Shown: positions 1-8,074 of the stretch, one piece after another | Layout of the letters: each line of letters starts with the position of its first letter | Numbering within the stretch: the first letter of the stretch is position 1 | Source of the DNA: Dehalococcoidia bacterium | GTDB lineage: Bacteria; Chloroflexota; Dehalococcoidia; Tepidiformales; Tepidiformaceae | Direction of reading: 5' to 3' | DNA length: 64,000 nucleotides | NCBI GenBank assembly: GCA_020847985.1 | Contig: JADLBC010000008.1 | Location: forward strand, 1-64,000 | Position numbers and translations under genes: made by a program | Notes under the pieces: model-generated | The model's database searches: none | Told to the model about the DNA's origin: nothing | Seen by the model: the letters and a program-made list of their open reading frames with translations, nothing else

Positions 1-131
1 ACGAGGAACGACTGGCCGCCCTCCAGCCCTTCCTCGATGACTACAACTTCGCCCGCCCCCACACTGCCATCGGCAACCGCCCACCGGCCTCTCGCCTGTA
101 GACAACGGTCGTGGTCACTACAGCTAGGACA
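1..131 (+). mobile_element. Right end of an IS481-family insertion sequence
   Basis: The window opens inside the transposase of an IS481-type element (coding part 3-101). Downstream of its stop, the sequence up to about 131, read as reverse complement, begins TGTCCTAGCTGTAGTGACC. The TGT start is typical of IS481-family terminal inverted repeats, so the element probably ends near 131. The left end lies outside the window, so the repeat cannot be paired and the boundary is an inference. The Lon-like gene begins 116 bp further on. Confidence 0.5.
3..101 (+). CDS. IS481-family transposase, C-terminal fragment (cut by window edge)
   Basis: The last 32 codons of a DDE (rve-core) transposase. The visible residues include YNFARPHTAIGNRPPASRL before a TAG stop. 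The pattern YN..RPH.A.G...P is the hallmark C-terminus of IS481/IS3-type integrase-core transposases, just after the catalytic Glu. The 5' part is outside the window, so whether the element is intact cannot be judged. Codon use is like that of the neighbours. Confidence 0.75.
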   Translation, partial: EERLAALQPFLDDYNFARPHTAIGNRPPASRL

Positions 132-246
132 TCCGCGACTTCGGCCCTCCGGCTCCCTCGGAACCGGCCCCGCGACCCTGAACCGCGCGGCCCTTCGTGC
201 CTACGGTGAAGGGAGAGCGGCCCGCGTCCCGGGTCCCGGAGGTGCC

Positions 247-2688
247 ATGTCCCCGCAGTCCGACCAGGCCCGCAGCCACGCGCCCATCCCGGAGCTCCCT
301 GCGGAAGCCCTTCGCGCGCGCTTCGACGCGGGCCTTCTCCCCGAGTCCACGAACGCCGTCGCGCCGCTCGAAAGCGTCAGCGGCCAGGCCCGCGCGCAGG
401 AGGCGATCCGCTTCGGCCTCGGCATCGCGGCCGATGGCTACAACATCGCCGTTTCGGGCGAATCCGCCTCCGGCCGCAGTACCGCCGTCCGCCTCCTCGT
501 GTCCGAATTCGCCAGCAAACGCGCGCCCGCCCCCGACTGGATCTACCTCTATAACTTCGCCGACCCGCTTCGGCCGCGCGCCGCCTCCCTCCCCGCTGGC
601 ACCGGCGCGGCGCTCCAGCGTGACCTCGCCCGCCTCGCCGAGGTCTGCCGTAAGGAGATTCCCCGCGCCTTTGAGAGCGACTCCTACCAGGAGCGCACCC
701 ACGACACCCTCGAACCGCTCGAAAAGGAGCGCGACCACGCCATCGAGGAGATGCAGCGCAACGCCACGCTCCAGGGCTTCGCCGTCAACGTCACGCCCAT
801 GGGTTTCGCCATCCTCCCCCTCGGCCAGGACGGCCGCCCCATCCCCCCGGAGGTCATCGCCGGGCTTCCGAGTGAACTCCGCCAGACGCTCCAGAAGCGC
901 AGCGAATCCGTCGAGGAGAAGGTCGCCGCCACCCTGCGCGAAATCCGGGCCCTCGATGCGCGCGGCCACGAAGCCATCGAAGCCCTCGACCGCGATGTCG
1001 CCCGCTTCGTCGCCGGCCACGCACTCGACGACCTTCGCGCGCGTTACGGCGCCTATGGCCTCGAATCCCACATCGCCGACATCGAGGCCGATATCCTCGC
1101 CAACCTCGAACGCTTCAAGCAGCTTTCCGCCGCGGCCCTTCGCGAAATGCCGCCGCAGTTGGTCGCCCAGGTCACCGCCGAGCGCGAAGAGCTGCTCCGC
1201 CGCTACGCCGTGAACCTCTTCGTCACCACCCCGGACGGCCAGGCCGGCGCGCCCGTCATCGAAGAGCGCAACCGCACCTACCAGAACATCGCCGGGCGCA
1301 TCGACTACGAGGCGCACTTCGGCGCGCTTACCACCGACTTCACGCACCTCCGCCCCGGCGCACTTCACCGCGCCAACGGCGGCTACCTCATCGTCCAGGT
1401 CGAAGACCTCGCCGCCGACCCCCGCTCCTGGCTCATGCTCAAGCGCACGATGAAAACGCGCGAACTCCGCGTCGAAGGCCTCTCCGACCTCCTCTTCACG
1501 CTCCCGTCCGTCAATCTCTCCCCGGCCGCGATTCCCTTCAACGCCCGGGTCATCCTCATCGGCGAGCCCGCCACCATCGCGCTCCTCGAACTCGCCGACC
1601 CCGACTTCCCGCAGCTGTTCAAGATTCGCGCGGAGTTTGAACCCGATGTCCCGCTCGACACGCCGGCCCTCGCCGCCTACGCCGCCTTCGCCCGCCGCAC
1701 GTGCGATACGTGCCAGCTCCCGCCGCTCGACCGCGAGGCCCTGGCGGAGCTCGTCCAGTTCGGCGCCCGCCTCGCCGAGCGGAACGATCGCCTCAGCACC
1801 CGCTACGGCGCCATCGCCGACGTCATCCAGGAGTCGGCGCACGTCGCCGTCCTTCGCGGCGCGCCGATAACAACCGGCGCCGATGTCGTCGCCGCCGTGC
1901 GCGGCCGCGATGCGCGCGCCGGCCTCATCCCCGACCGCCTCCGCCGCATGATCGCCGAAGGCACCCTCCGCGTGGAGACCGAGGGCGCCATGGAGGGCCA
2001 GCTCAACGGCCTCGCCGTCTACTCCGTTGGCGCGCATGAATTCGGCACGCCGCTGCGCATCTCCTGCCGCGTGGGTATCGGCCGCCGCGGCGTCGTCGCC
2101 ATCGAACGGGAGGTCGAACGCAGCGGCGCCATCCACAGCAAGGGCGTGCTCGTCCTCAGCGGGTACCTCAGTGGCACCTTCGGGCGCAGCCGTCCCCTCG
2201 CCTTCAGCGCCAGCCTCACCTTCGAACAGAGCTACGACGAGGTCGAGGGGGACAGCGCCTCCTCCGCCGAGCTGTATGCCATCCTCTGCTCACTCGCCGG
2301 CGTGCCCATCCGCCAGGACGTCGCCGTCACCGGGTCGGTCGACCAGTTCGGCCGTATCCAGGCCGTCGGTGGCGTCACCGAAAAGGTCGAAGGTTTCTTC
2401 GACCTCTGCCGCGAACGCGGCCTGTCCGGCACGCAGGGCGTCATCATCCCCGCGGTGAACGTGGTGAACCTCTGCCTCCGGCCCGATGTCCAGGAGGCCG
2501 TGGCGAACCGCGAATTCCACATCTGGCCCGTGGCGCGCGTTGAGGAGGGCCTCGAAGTGCTCAGCGGGATGCCGGCGGGCGAACCCGAGAGCTTCGGCAC
2601 CTACCCCGAGGGCACCCTCTTCCGCGCCGTCTCCGATACCCTCGACCTGATGTACGCGTCCCTCGCCGCCGGCCCCGCCGCCGAGTAG
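247..2688 (+). CDS. Lon-like ATP-dependent protease (AAA_32/LonB-type)
   Basis: 813 residues. An N-terminal AAA-type region carries a variant Walker A (GESASGRST, with Arg in place of the usual Lys, as is common in the AAA_32 family). A long helical insert follows (about residues 130-330), then the ATPase core, then a C-terminal Lon S16 peptidase domain. The catalytic Ser lies in GDSASSAELYAIL and the catalytic Lys in GGVTEKVEGFF. The protein probably degrades damaged or regulatory proteins in the cytoplasm. The open frame extends upstream into the IS element, but ATG 247 is preceded by GGAGGT and starts the conserved part (MSPQSDQ). It converges with the fumarase operon, only 7 bp from the fumB stop. 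The family is clear; the substrates are unknown. Confidence 0.9.
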   Translation: MSPQSDQARSHAPIPELPAEALRARFDAGLLPESTNAVAPLESVSGQARAQEAIRFGLGIAADGYNIAVSGESASGRSTAVRLLVSEFASKRAPAPDWIYLYNFADPLRPRAASLPAGTGAALQRDLARLAEVCRKEIPRAFESDSYQERTHDTLEPLEKERDHAIEEMQRNATLQGFAVNVTPMGFAILPLGQDGRPIPPEVIAGLPSELRQTLQKRSESVEEKVAATLREIRALDARGHEAIEALDRDVARFVAGHALDDLRARYGAYGLESHIADIEADILANLERFKQLSAAALREMPPQLVAQVTAEREELLRRYAVNLFVTTPDGQAGAPVIEERNRTYQNIAGRIDYEAHFGALTTDFTHLRPGALHRANGGYLIVQVEDLAADPRSWLMLKRTMKTRELRVEGLSDLLFTLPSVNLSPAAIPFNARVILIGEPATIALLELADPDFPQLFKIRAEFEPDVPLDTPALAAYAAFARRTCDTCQLPPLDREALAELVQFGARLAERNDRLSTRYGAIADVIQESAHVAVLRGAPITTGADVVAAVRGRDARAGLIPDRLRRMIAEGTLRVETEGAMEGQLNGLAVYSVGAHEFGTPLRISCRVGIGRRGVVAIEREVERSGAIHSKGVLVLSGYLSGTFGRSRPLAFSASLTFEQSYDEVEGDSASSAELYAILCSLAGVPIRQDVAVTGSVDQFGRIQAVGGVTEKVEGFFDLCRERGLSGTQGVIIPAVNVVNLCLRPDVQEAVANREFHIWPVARVEEGLEVLSGMPAGEPESFGTYPEGTLFRAVSDTLDLMYASLAAGPAAE

Positions 2689-2695
2689 CGAACCC

Positions 2696-3289
2696 TCAGC
2701 CGCCGAGCGCCTTCACCGCCGGGATCGGCCGCTCGCTCGTGCGGTACTGCAGCTTGCCCTCCTCCAGCAGGTCGTTGCCGCGGCAGTCATTCACCACGAT
2801 CGCCGGGAAACCCTCGACCTCGAGCCGCCGGATCGCTTCCGTGCCGAGGTCCTCGAAGGCCACCACTTCCGCCTTCTTGATGTGGCGATTCAACAGCGCC
2901 CCCGTGCCCCCCACGGCGATGCAATAGAGCGCGTGATGGTTCTTGATCGCTTCGCGCACGGCTGGCCCGCGCCCGCCCTTGCCGATGATCCCCTTGAGCC
3001 CCAGCTCGAGCATCGGCTCCGTGTACGGGTCGAGCCGCATCGCCGTCGTCGGGCCGGCCGAACCGATGACCGCGCCCGGCCGCGGCGGCGTCGGCCCCAC
3101 GTAATAGATCACCTGCCCGGTGAGGTCGATCGGCAGCGGCTCGCCCTTCTTCGTGAGTTCGATCAGCCGCTTGTGCGCCGCATCGCGCGCGGTATAGATG
3201 ACGCCCGAAAACGTCACATGGTCGCCCACCTTCAGCCCGTCGATGACGGCGTCCGTGAGGGGAGTGGTCAGTGCGATACTGGCGCCCAT
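2696..3289 (-). CDS. Class I fumarate hydratase, beta subunit (FumB-type C-terminal domain)
   Basis: 197 residues matching the C-terminal domain of iron-sulfur class I fumarases/tartrate dehydratases, which exists as a separate beta subunit in many bacteria and archaea. Visible family motifs are GSAGPTTAMRLDPYTE and GIIGKGGRGP. With the alpha subunit encoded two genes upstream (3804-4655) it should form the oxygen-sensitive hydratase that interconverts fumarate and malate in the TCA cycle. It is the last gene of the operon, and its ATG overlaps the end of the GNAT gene by 22 bp, so the three are co-transcribed. L-tartrate dehydratase is the alternative assignment, less likely without other tartrate genes. 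Confidence 0.9.
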   Translation of the reverse strand: MGASIALTTPLTDAVIDGLKVGDHVTFSGVIYTARDAAHKRLIELTKKGEPLPIDLTGQVIYYVGPTPPRPGAVIGSAGPTTAMRLDPYTEPMLELGLKGIIGKGGRGPAVREAIKNHHALYCIAVGGTGALLNRHIKKAEVVAFEDLGTEAIRRLEVEGFPAIVVNDCRGNDLLEEGKLQYRTSERPIPAVKALGG

Positions 3290-3792
3290 CGCGCGGCCTC
3301 CTGTGCAGCTTGCGCCGGCGTCCCCGCCAGCGATTTCGACATCATCAAGAAATGGACCGGTTGCGAAAGCTGTTCCGGCACGGGAAACGGCGCCGTGCCG
3401 CTCACCGCGTACCCCAGCTTCTCGTAGAACGGCACGAGTTCCGCGCGCAGGTGCACGACCTCGATCGAGACCGACGTGCAGCCGCCCTCCAGGCAGAGCC
3501 GCTCCGCCGCCGTCACCAGCTCTTTCGCGATGCCCCGGCCCTGGTGCGCCGGCGCCACCGAGAGCATTCCGAAGTGCCCCTCCGGCGGCGTCGTGTTCAC
3601 CGTCACCGACCCGGCGAGGCTCCCGTCCGCCTCCGCCACCATCACGTGCTCCGTGGCGATGCGGCTCGCGACCTCGGCCTCGTCCGTGCGGTCCGGGTGC
3701 ACCTTGAAGAAAGCCTCGACGACGTACGCGGCATTGATGACGGCCGTCACGGCCGCCGCCTCTTCCACCTTCGCCCGGCGAATCGTCGTCAC
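3268..3792 (-). CDS. GNAT-family N-acetyltransferase inside the fumarase operon
   Basis: 174 residues with a single Gcn5-related acetyltransferase fold. The acetyl-CoA loop is visible as APAHQGRGIAKELV and the C-terminal strand-helix as VPFYEKLGYAVSGTAPF. GTG 3792 is chosen because AGGAGGGG lies just upstream and overlaps the fumarase alpha stop; an in-frame extension further upstream would run antisense-like through fumA and has no family similarity. The gene lies between the alpha and beta fumarase genes, 11 bp after alpha and overlapping beta by 22 bp. The acceptor is unknown (small molecule, peptide or protein side chain). A role in modifying the fumarase is only a guess from position. 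Confidence 0.85.
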   Translation of the reverse strand: MTTIRRAKVEEAAAVTAVINAAYVVEAFFKVHPDRTDEAEVASRIATEHVMVAEADGSLAGSVTVNTTPPEGHFGMLSVAPAHQGRGIAKELVTAAERLCLEGGCTSVSIEVVHLRAELVPFYEKLGYAVSGTAPFPVPEQLSQPVHFLMMSKSLAGTPAQAAQEAARWAPVSH

Positions 3793-3803
3793 CGCCGCCC
3801 CTC

Positions 3804-4655
3804 CTAGAGGATGGCTTCCTTCGTGCGCGCGCTGTGGCACTGGATGTTCACCGCCACCGGCAGCGCCGTGATATGCGTCGGGTAGGTATCGACGAAGACG
3901 TCCAGCGCCGTCGTCGAGCCCCCCACCGCCTGTGGCCCCACTCCCAGCGCGTTCACGGCCTCCAGCAGTTCGTCCTCGAGCGCCGCCACTTCCTCGTCCG
4001 CGTGGCGCGATCCGATCTTCCGGAAGAGCGAATGCTTGGCCATCGTCATCGCCTTTTCGGCCGTGCCGCCGATGCCCACGCCGATGACCAGCGGCGGGCA
4101 GGGGTTGCCGCCGGACATGTCCACCGTCTCGCACACGAAGTCGATGACGGCCTGCTTGCCCATGCCCGGGAGGAAGTTCTGGTAGCGCGACATGTTCTCG
4201 CAGCCCCCACCCTTCGGCATGAAGAGCATCTTCACCCGGTCCCCGGGCACGATCTCCGTGTGGATGATCCCCGGCGTGTTGTCGTTCGTGTTCGTGCGCG
4301 CGCTGAACGGCCGCGCCGCGATCGACTTTCGCAGGAACCCCTCGCCGTAGCCCTTACGAATCCCCTCGTTGATTGCATCGATGATGAAGCCGCCCGTCAC
4401 ATGCACGTCCTGGCCGATCTCGACGTGCACCACCGCGCTTCCCGTGTCCTGGCACAGCGGCAGCATCCGCGTCCGCGCGATCTCCGCGTTCTCCAGGATC
4501 TCATCGATGATCTGCACGCCCAGCGGCGAACGCTCCGTCGCGCGCGCCGAACGGATGGCGCCCTCGACATCCTCGGGCAGGAAGTGCGTCGCCTCCACGG
4601 CGAGCTTCGCGACCGCATCGGTGATGGCGGCCGCGTCGATTTCACGGATTGCCAC
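3804..4655 (-). CDS. Class I fumarate hydratase, alpha subunit (FumA-type N-terminal domain)
   Basis: 283 residues. This is the [4Fe-4S] catalytic half of a class I fumarase. The three cluster cysteines are visible in LPLCQDTGS, KGGGCENMS and GGNPCPPLV, and the substrate region FSARTNTNDNTPG is intact. It is the first gene of a three-gene operon alpha-GNAT-beta. The length fits free-standing alpha subunits of about 280 residues. ATG 4655 begins MAIREIDAAAITDAV, the normal N-terminus. The enzyme acts in the TCA cycle in the cytoplasm and is expected to be oxygen-labile. Confidence 0.92.
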   Translation of the reverse strand: MAIREIDAAAITDAVAKLAVEATHFLPEDVEGAIRSARATERSPLGVQIIDEILENAEIARTRMLPLCQDTGSAVVHVEIGQDVHVTGGFIIDAINEGIRKGYGEGFLRKSIAARPFSARTNTNDNTPGIIHTEIVPGDRVKMLFMPKGGGCENMSRYQNFLPGMGKQAVIDFVCETVDMSGGNPCPPLVIGVGIGGTAEKAMTMAKHSLFRKIGSRHADEEVAALEDELLEAVNALGVGPQAVGGSTTALDVFVDTYPTHITALPVAVNIQCHSARTKEAIL

Positions 4656-4740
4656 GCTGTCCCCCAGGGCGCCGCTACCCGCGGCGCCAACTCATCTCGG
4701 TGGGGGGAGGGTACCGCGCGCGGCCCGCAGCCGCATCCGC

Positions 4741-4929
4741 TCAGGCGCTCCGGTTCAGGTTCGTCCCGACGTTCGGGTCCAGCAGCGCCACCAGGTCCTG
4801 GCCCATCTGCTTCGCCACGTCCATCACCTTCACCTGCGCCGCCACCGCGATGCGCGCGCGAATCGTCGCACCGGGGTCCAGCGGGTCGATCGGCTCCGAA
4901 GCCGGGCTGAGCGCACTCAACATGTTCAT
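4741..4929 (-). CDS. Small YjfB-like (putative motility family) protein
   Basis: 62 residues beginning MNMLSALSPASEP and ending LLDPNVGTNLNRSA. The arrangement (short N-terminus, one amphipathic helix AQVKVMDVAKQMGQDLVALL, then G.NLN near the end) resembles the YjfB/'putative motility protein' family of 55-65 residues. That family is often linked to flagellar genes, but none are visible here. It lies upstream of and in the same direction as the fumarase operon. The start could equally be the second Met (4923); no strong ribosome binding site is seen for either. The family match is by pattern only. Confidence 0.55.
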   Translation of the reverse strand: MNMLSALSPASEPIDPLDPGATIRARIAVAAQVKVMDVAKQMGQDLVALLDPNVGTNLNRSA

Positions 4930-5052
4930 GCCCTGATGGTCGGCACGTCCGCCCCATCCGCGAGTGCCGATCGCGTGACCAGGCCGTTTCCCGCTTTCCG
5001 TTCCCCGCACCTCTGTGAGCCGCGACACAGAATCGCCCCCGGCACCGGCCCT

Positions 5053-5058
5053 TACAAT
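5053..5058 (+). promoter_or_regulatory. Possible -10 element (TACAAT) of the DUF4097 gene
   Basis: TACAAT stands 20 bp before the DUF4097 start. A transcript beginning near 5065 would just include the GAGGAG ribosome binding site (5068-5073). No convincing -35 at normal spacing was seen. Confidence 0.3.
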
Positions 5059-5077
5059 CGCCCTACCGAGGAGCCTC

Positions 5078-5782
5078 ATGCCCGACCCAACGGTCACCAT
5101 TCCCCGCGGCGGGCGTGTGCGCCTTCGCATCAACTCCCGCTCCGGCCGCATCCTCGTCACCGCCGAGGAACGCACCGACATCATCGTCGAGAAGGGCGAC
5201 GCCCGGATTACGACCGGCGATGAGGGCCAGGTAGTGCTCGAAGCGCGCGGCGCCGTCGAGGTCCGCTGCCCCGAAGGCACCGACATCCTCTGCGGCGCCA
5301 TCTCCAGCCGCGTCGAAGTGCGCGGCCGCGCCGGCAACGTCTCCGTCTCCACCGCCAGCGGCCACATCGAGATCGACGAAGCCTTCGCCGCCGACCTCCG
5401 GAGCATCTCCGGCAGCATCGCGATCAAGCAGTGCGGCGAAGGCGGTTGCCGCATGTCCTCCAAGAGTGGCCGCCTCACCGCCGATCGCACCATGAAGGCC
5501 GAACTCTCCACCGTCAGCGGCCGCGTCGAGGTTGGCGAAGCCGCCGGCCCCGTCCGCCTCAAGACCGTGAGCGGCAATATCGAGGCGCGCCTCTCCGGCG
5601 CCTTCGATGCCTCCGCCTCCACCATCTCCGGCGCCGTCACCCTCAGCTATCCCGATACCGTCCACCCCCGCACCCGGTTTCGCACCATGAGCGGCCGCCA
5701 ACGGCTCGACCTGCCGGCCGGCCAGGACTGCGAGGTGAGCGTCTCCACCCTCAGCGGCAAGCTCGAAGTGGTGGTCGCCTGA
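5078..5782 (+). CDS. DUF4097-family beta-helix protein
   Basis: 234 residues made of short repeating strands with the recurring pattern S..SG.(V/I), for example VSTASGHIEID, SISGSIAI, SSKSGRL, STVSGRVEV, KTVSGNIEA and STLSGKLEV. This is characteristic of DUF4097 (putative adhesin) beta-solenoids. No signal peptide or membrane segment is visible, so it is probably cytoplasmic here. ATG 5078 is preceded by GAGGAG at a good distance; an upstream in-frame GTG lacks this. The stop overlaps the start of the nucleotide cyclase gene (TGATG), so the two are translationally coupled. The function is unknown; in other bacteria DUF4097 proteins accompany membrane-stress regulators. Confidence 0.8.
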   Translation: MPDPTVTIPRGGRVRLRINSRSGRILVTAEERTDIIVEKGDARITTGDEGQVVLEARGAVEVRCPEGTDILCGAISSRVEVRGRAGNVSVSTASGHIEIDEAFAADLRSISGSIAIKQCGEGGCRMSSKSGRLTADRTMKAELSTVSGRVEVGEAAGPVRLKTVSGNIEARLSGAFDASASTISGAVTLSYPDTVHPRTRFRTMSGRQRLDLPAGQDCEVSVSTLSGKLEVVVA

Positions 5783-6306
5783 TGCCAGCGCCGGCCGCCC
5801 CCGATGTGCTCGCCGGCGTCGTCATGTTCACCGATATCGTCGGCTTCACCGAATTCACCGCCATCCGTGGCGATGACGAAGCCCTCCAGCTTCTCGGCGT
5901 CCAGGAGAGCATCGTGCAGTCCTGCATGCCCCCGGGCGGCCGCCTCGTCAAAGAGCTTGGCGATGGCCTGCTCCTCTGGTTCGACGATGCCTGTGCCGCC
6001 GTCGAAACCGCCATCCTCCTCCAGGAACGCTTCGAAACCCACTCCGCCGAGTCCATGCTCCCCCTCTGGGTGCGCATCGGCATGCACTGGGGCCGCCCCA
6101 CCGCCCGCCGCGGCGATATCGTCGGCCACGATGTCAACGTTGCCGCCCGCATCGTCGATGTCGCCGGCCCCGGCGAAGTCGTGCTCTCCGAGCGCACCGT
6201 CGCCGCGCTCGAACGCCAGCCCCTCGCGGTCGCCTTCCAGGAACTCGGGCCCGTGCTGATGAAAGGCATCCCCGACCCCGTTCGCCTTTACCGCGCGAGC
6301 CGCTGA
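5782..6306 (+). CDS. Class III adenylate/guanylate cyclase, catalytic domain only
   Basis: 174 residues forming one cyclase homology domain with no sensor or membrane part. The two metal-binding Asp are in MFTDIVGFT (Asp18) and KELGDGLL (Asp61). The purine-specifying pair is Lys57 and probably Asp112 in GDIVGHDVN, which points to ATP. The transition-state Asn119 and Arg123 lie in DVNVAARI. All catalytic residues are present, so it should be an active homodimer making cAMP. It overlaps the DUF4097 stop by one base, and the sensorless histidine kinase follows. How it is controlled is not visible. Confidence 0.85.
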   Translation: MPAPAAPDVLAGVVMFTDIVGFTEFTAIRGDDEALQLLGVQESIVQSCMPPGGRLVKELGDGLLLWFDDACAAVETAILLQERFETHSAESMLPLWVRIGMHWGRPTARRGDIVGHDVNVAARIVDVAGPGEVVLSERTVAALERQPLAVAFQELGPVLMKGIPDPVRLYRASR

Positions 6307-6451
6307 CCCACGCCTGTCACCGAACCGGCGCCTGCTGTCCACCGGCGTGTTCCGATCATCACGGGGGAAGATCCCGCTCGCGAGACCAGCGCCGCACCGC
6401 CCGTTGGGGTCTGTGGCGCCGGCCGCCGGCGGCCCGCCAAAGGTACTCGCC

Positions 6452-7063
6452 GTGATCGCGCCAGCCATCGACCCCGTCGCGCTCGCCTACCACGAGATCC
6501 GCTCGCCGCTCGGTCTTGTCGCCATGGCCGCCCGCGCCGCCGCCGATGACTGCACCGACGAAGCCACCCGTGCCCGCTGCGAAATGATCGTGCGCGCCGC
6601 CGAGCGGATGCTGCGCACGGCTTCCCAGGTCTTCCATCTCAACCGCGCCAGTACTGCCGCCCCGGCTGCTTACCGCCCCGCCGCCGTCGTGCGCGACCTC
6701 GTGCGCGACATGCGCGGCCTCGACGTCCGCATCCGCGTTCGCATCGACCACGATGCCGCCGATTGCGAAACCGACGGCGTCGCCGAGCAGTTCGAAGCCC
6801 TCGTCCACACGCTCGTTACCAACGCCATCGACCACGGCGAAAGCGGCGAAGACATCCGCCTCTGTATCCACCGCCGGGGCGATGCGCTCGTGGTCACCGT
6901 GACGAACCGCATCGCCGCGCGCCGCCGCCACTCAGGCGACGGCATGGGCACCTACATCGCCCACGAACTGGCGCAGCGGCTCGGCGCTGAGCTCTCGACC
7001 ACCAGCCGCCGCGATACCTTCCGCGCCCAGGTCATCCTCCCGCTCGTCCCGCCTACGCGATGA
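6452..7063 (+). CDS. Sensorless histidine kinase (HisKA-HATPase)
   Basis: About 203 residues. A short dimerisation helix holds the phospho-acceptor His in AYHEIRSPLG. It is followed by an ATPase domain with an N-box (LVTNAIDH) and a G-box (GDGMGTYIAHELAQRLG). There are no transmembrane segments and no sensor domain. GTG 6452 has AAAGG upstream; GTG 6347 would add about 35 residues of low-complexity sequence without a ribosome binding site. Its neighbours are a cyclase upstream and a convergent regulator whose end overlaps by 11 bp. The likely partner is the intact response regulator at 8075-8767. It may receive its signal through protein-protein contact. Confidence 0.75.
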   Translation: MIAPAIDPVALAYHEIRSPLGLVAMAARAAADDCTDEATRARCEMIVRAAERMLRTASQVFHLNRASTAAPAAYRPAAVVRDLVRDMRGLDVRIRVRIDHDAADCETDGVAEQFEALVHTLVTNAIDHGESGEDIRLCIHRRGDALVVTVTNRIAARRRHSGDGMGTYIAHELAQRLGAELSTTSRRDTFRAQVILPLVPPTR

Positions 7064-7769
7064 GGATGTAGCCGAAGCCCCGCACCGTGCGGAGCAGCAG
7101 CGGATCACCGCCGATCTCTTCCACCTTCCGCCGCACCCGCAGCACGACTGCCTTCAGGAATCCCGGGTGCGCCGGTACTCCCGGGCACGCGTGCCGTTCC
7201 AGTTCCGATTGCGAAACCGGCCGCCCCAGGTTCGCCGCCAGCACGCGCACGACCTCGCGCTCGGACCGCGAAAGCGGCACCGAAACGCGCCCGCGCCGCA
7301 GCGCCGGCGGCGACAGCCGCATCTCGATGTCCCCGAAGACGACGCCATCGCCCGGCGGCCGTGGCGCCGTTCGTAGCAACCGCGCCCGCTGCGCCACGAT
7401 CGCCAACCGCCCCACGTCCTCCAGGTCGTCATCCGTCAGCGCCGTCATCGCGCCCAGTTCCAGGTACTCGTTCGGGTCCGCCCCCGGTGGCACGCATACC
7501 ACCAGGCTCGGCCCGACCTGCTCCATCAACTCCCGCGCGACATCGCCGTGCTCTTCGGCGTGCCCCGCGACCAATACCCCCACATCCGCCCGCATCCGCG
7601 CCGCCATCTCCCGGAACCCCGTCGGTCCCTGGTACTCGGTCACGAAAATCCCGAGCTCCGCGAGCGTCGTCAGCAAACGTCCCCGTGGCGCCGGCCGCAG
7701 ATAGACGACGAGCGCCGTCAGCCCTGGTTGGATGCCTGCCGGCGAAGGCCGGTTCGCGGCGATCACCAT
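7053..7769 (-). CDS. OmpR-type winged-helix regulator with degenerate receiver
   Basis: 238 residues. The N-terminal half (about 15-125) has the alternation of a receiver domain but neither the acidic pair nor the phospho-acceptor Asp: the usual Asp region reads ADVGVLVAGHAEEHGD. The C-terminal half is a Trans_reg_C winged helix (VPLSRSEREVVRVLAAN, ending LLRTVRGFGYILIA). ATG 7769 is preceded by GGAGGA. It is convergent with the histidine kinase, overlapping by 11 bp, and divergent from the regulator at 8075. It probably binds DNA in a phosphorylation-independent way. Confidence 0.8.
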   Translation of the reverse strand: MVIAANRPSPAGIQPGLTALVVYLRPAPRGRLLTTLAELGIFVTEYQGPTGFREMAARMRADVGVLVAGHAEEHGDVARELMEQVGPSLVVCVPPGADPNEYLELGAMTALTDDDLEDVGRLAIVAQRARLLRTAPRPPGDGVVFGDIEMRLSPPALRRGRVSVPLSRSEREVVRVLAANLGRPVSQSELERHACPGVPAHPGFLKAVVLRVRRKVEEIGGDPLLLRTVRGFGYILIA

Positions 7770-8074
7770 CGCTCTCCTCCAATCTGTCCCGCCGATGATC
7801 ACGGCACGCGGGCGGAATCCCGTTGAGATCGGGTGGCACGCTGGTTGACCCGCGGGTGCGCCGGTGGACGTTCCGCGTCGCTGCCCGCGCCCTCCGGGGT
7901 TTTACGCGCTCCCGCGCTCCTTTTCGTCCCGGCCGTCCGTCAAGAGCATGCCCGCCCCTGCCGATACCTCTGGAGAAGGTTCGCGACCCGTTCGAGCGGG
8001 ACGCCCGCGCCGCCCGTTCCGGGCGCGCCGCGTGGCGCCGCGGCGAACGTGCCGGGCCCAAGGGAGGACCCTCC
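7770..8074. other. Divergent intergenic region between two regulator genes
   Basis: 305 bp without a credible gene. It must hold the promoters for the minus-strand regulator (start 7769) and the plus-strand regulator (start 8075, ribosome binding site GGGAGGA at 8062-8068). A TTGACC at 7845-7850 could serve as a -35, but no good -10 follows at the right distance. The second half is extremely GC-rich with short self-complementary stretches such as GGCGCCGCGGCG, so a structured leader is possible. Confidence 0.4.

Noticed and set aside
124-2136. Long open frame antisense to the Lon-like protease gene (about 670 codons)
   Set aside because: It is a shadow of a GC-rich gene: composition is Gly/Ala/Asp/Glu-rich without family motifs, and the plus strand encodes a complete Lon-type protease.
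3793-4134. N-terminal extension of the GNAT protein into the fumarase alpha gene
   Set aside because: The extra residues are Gly/Arg-rich with no similarity to acetyltransferases, and a strong ribosome binding site lies right before GTG 3792.
7834-7849. Sigma-54-type promoter (TGGCACG-N4-TTGAC)
   Set aside because: It resembles the consensus, but the essential GC of the -12 element is GA here, the downstream start is over 200 bp away, and no sigma-54 activator is seen nearby.
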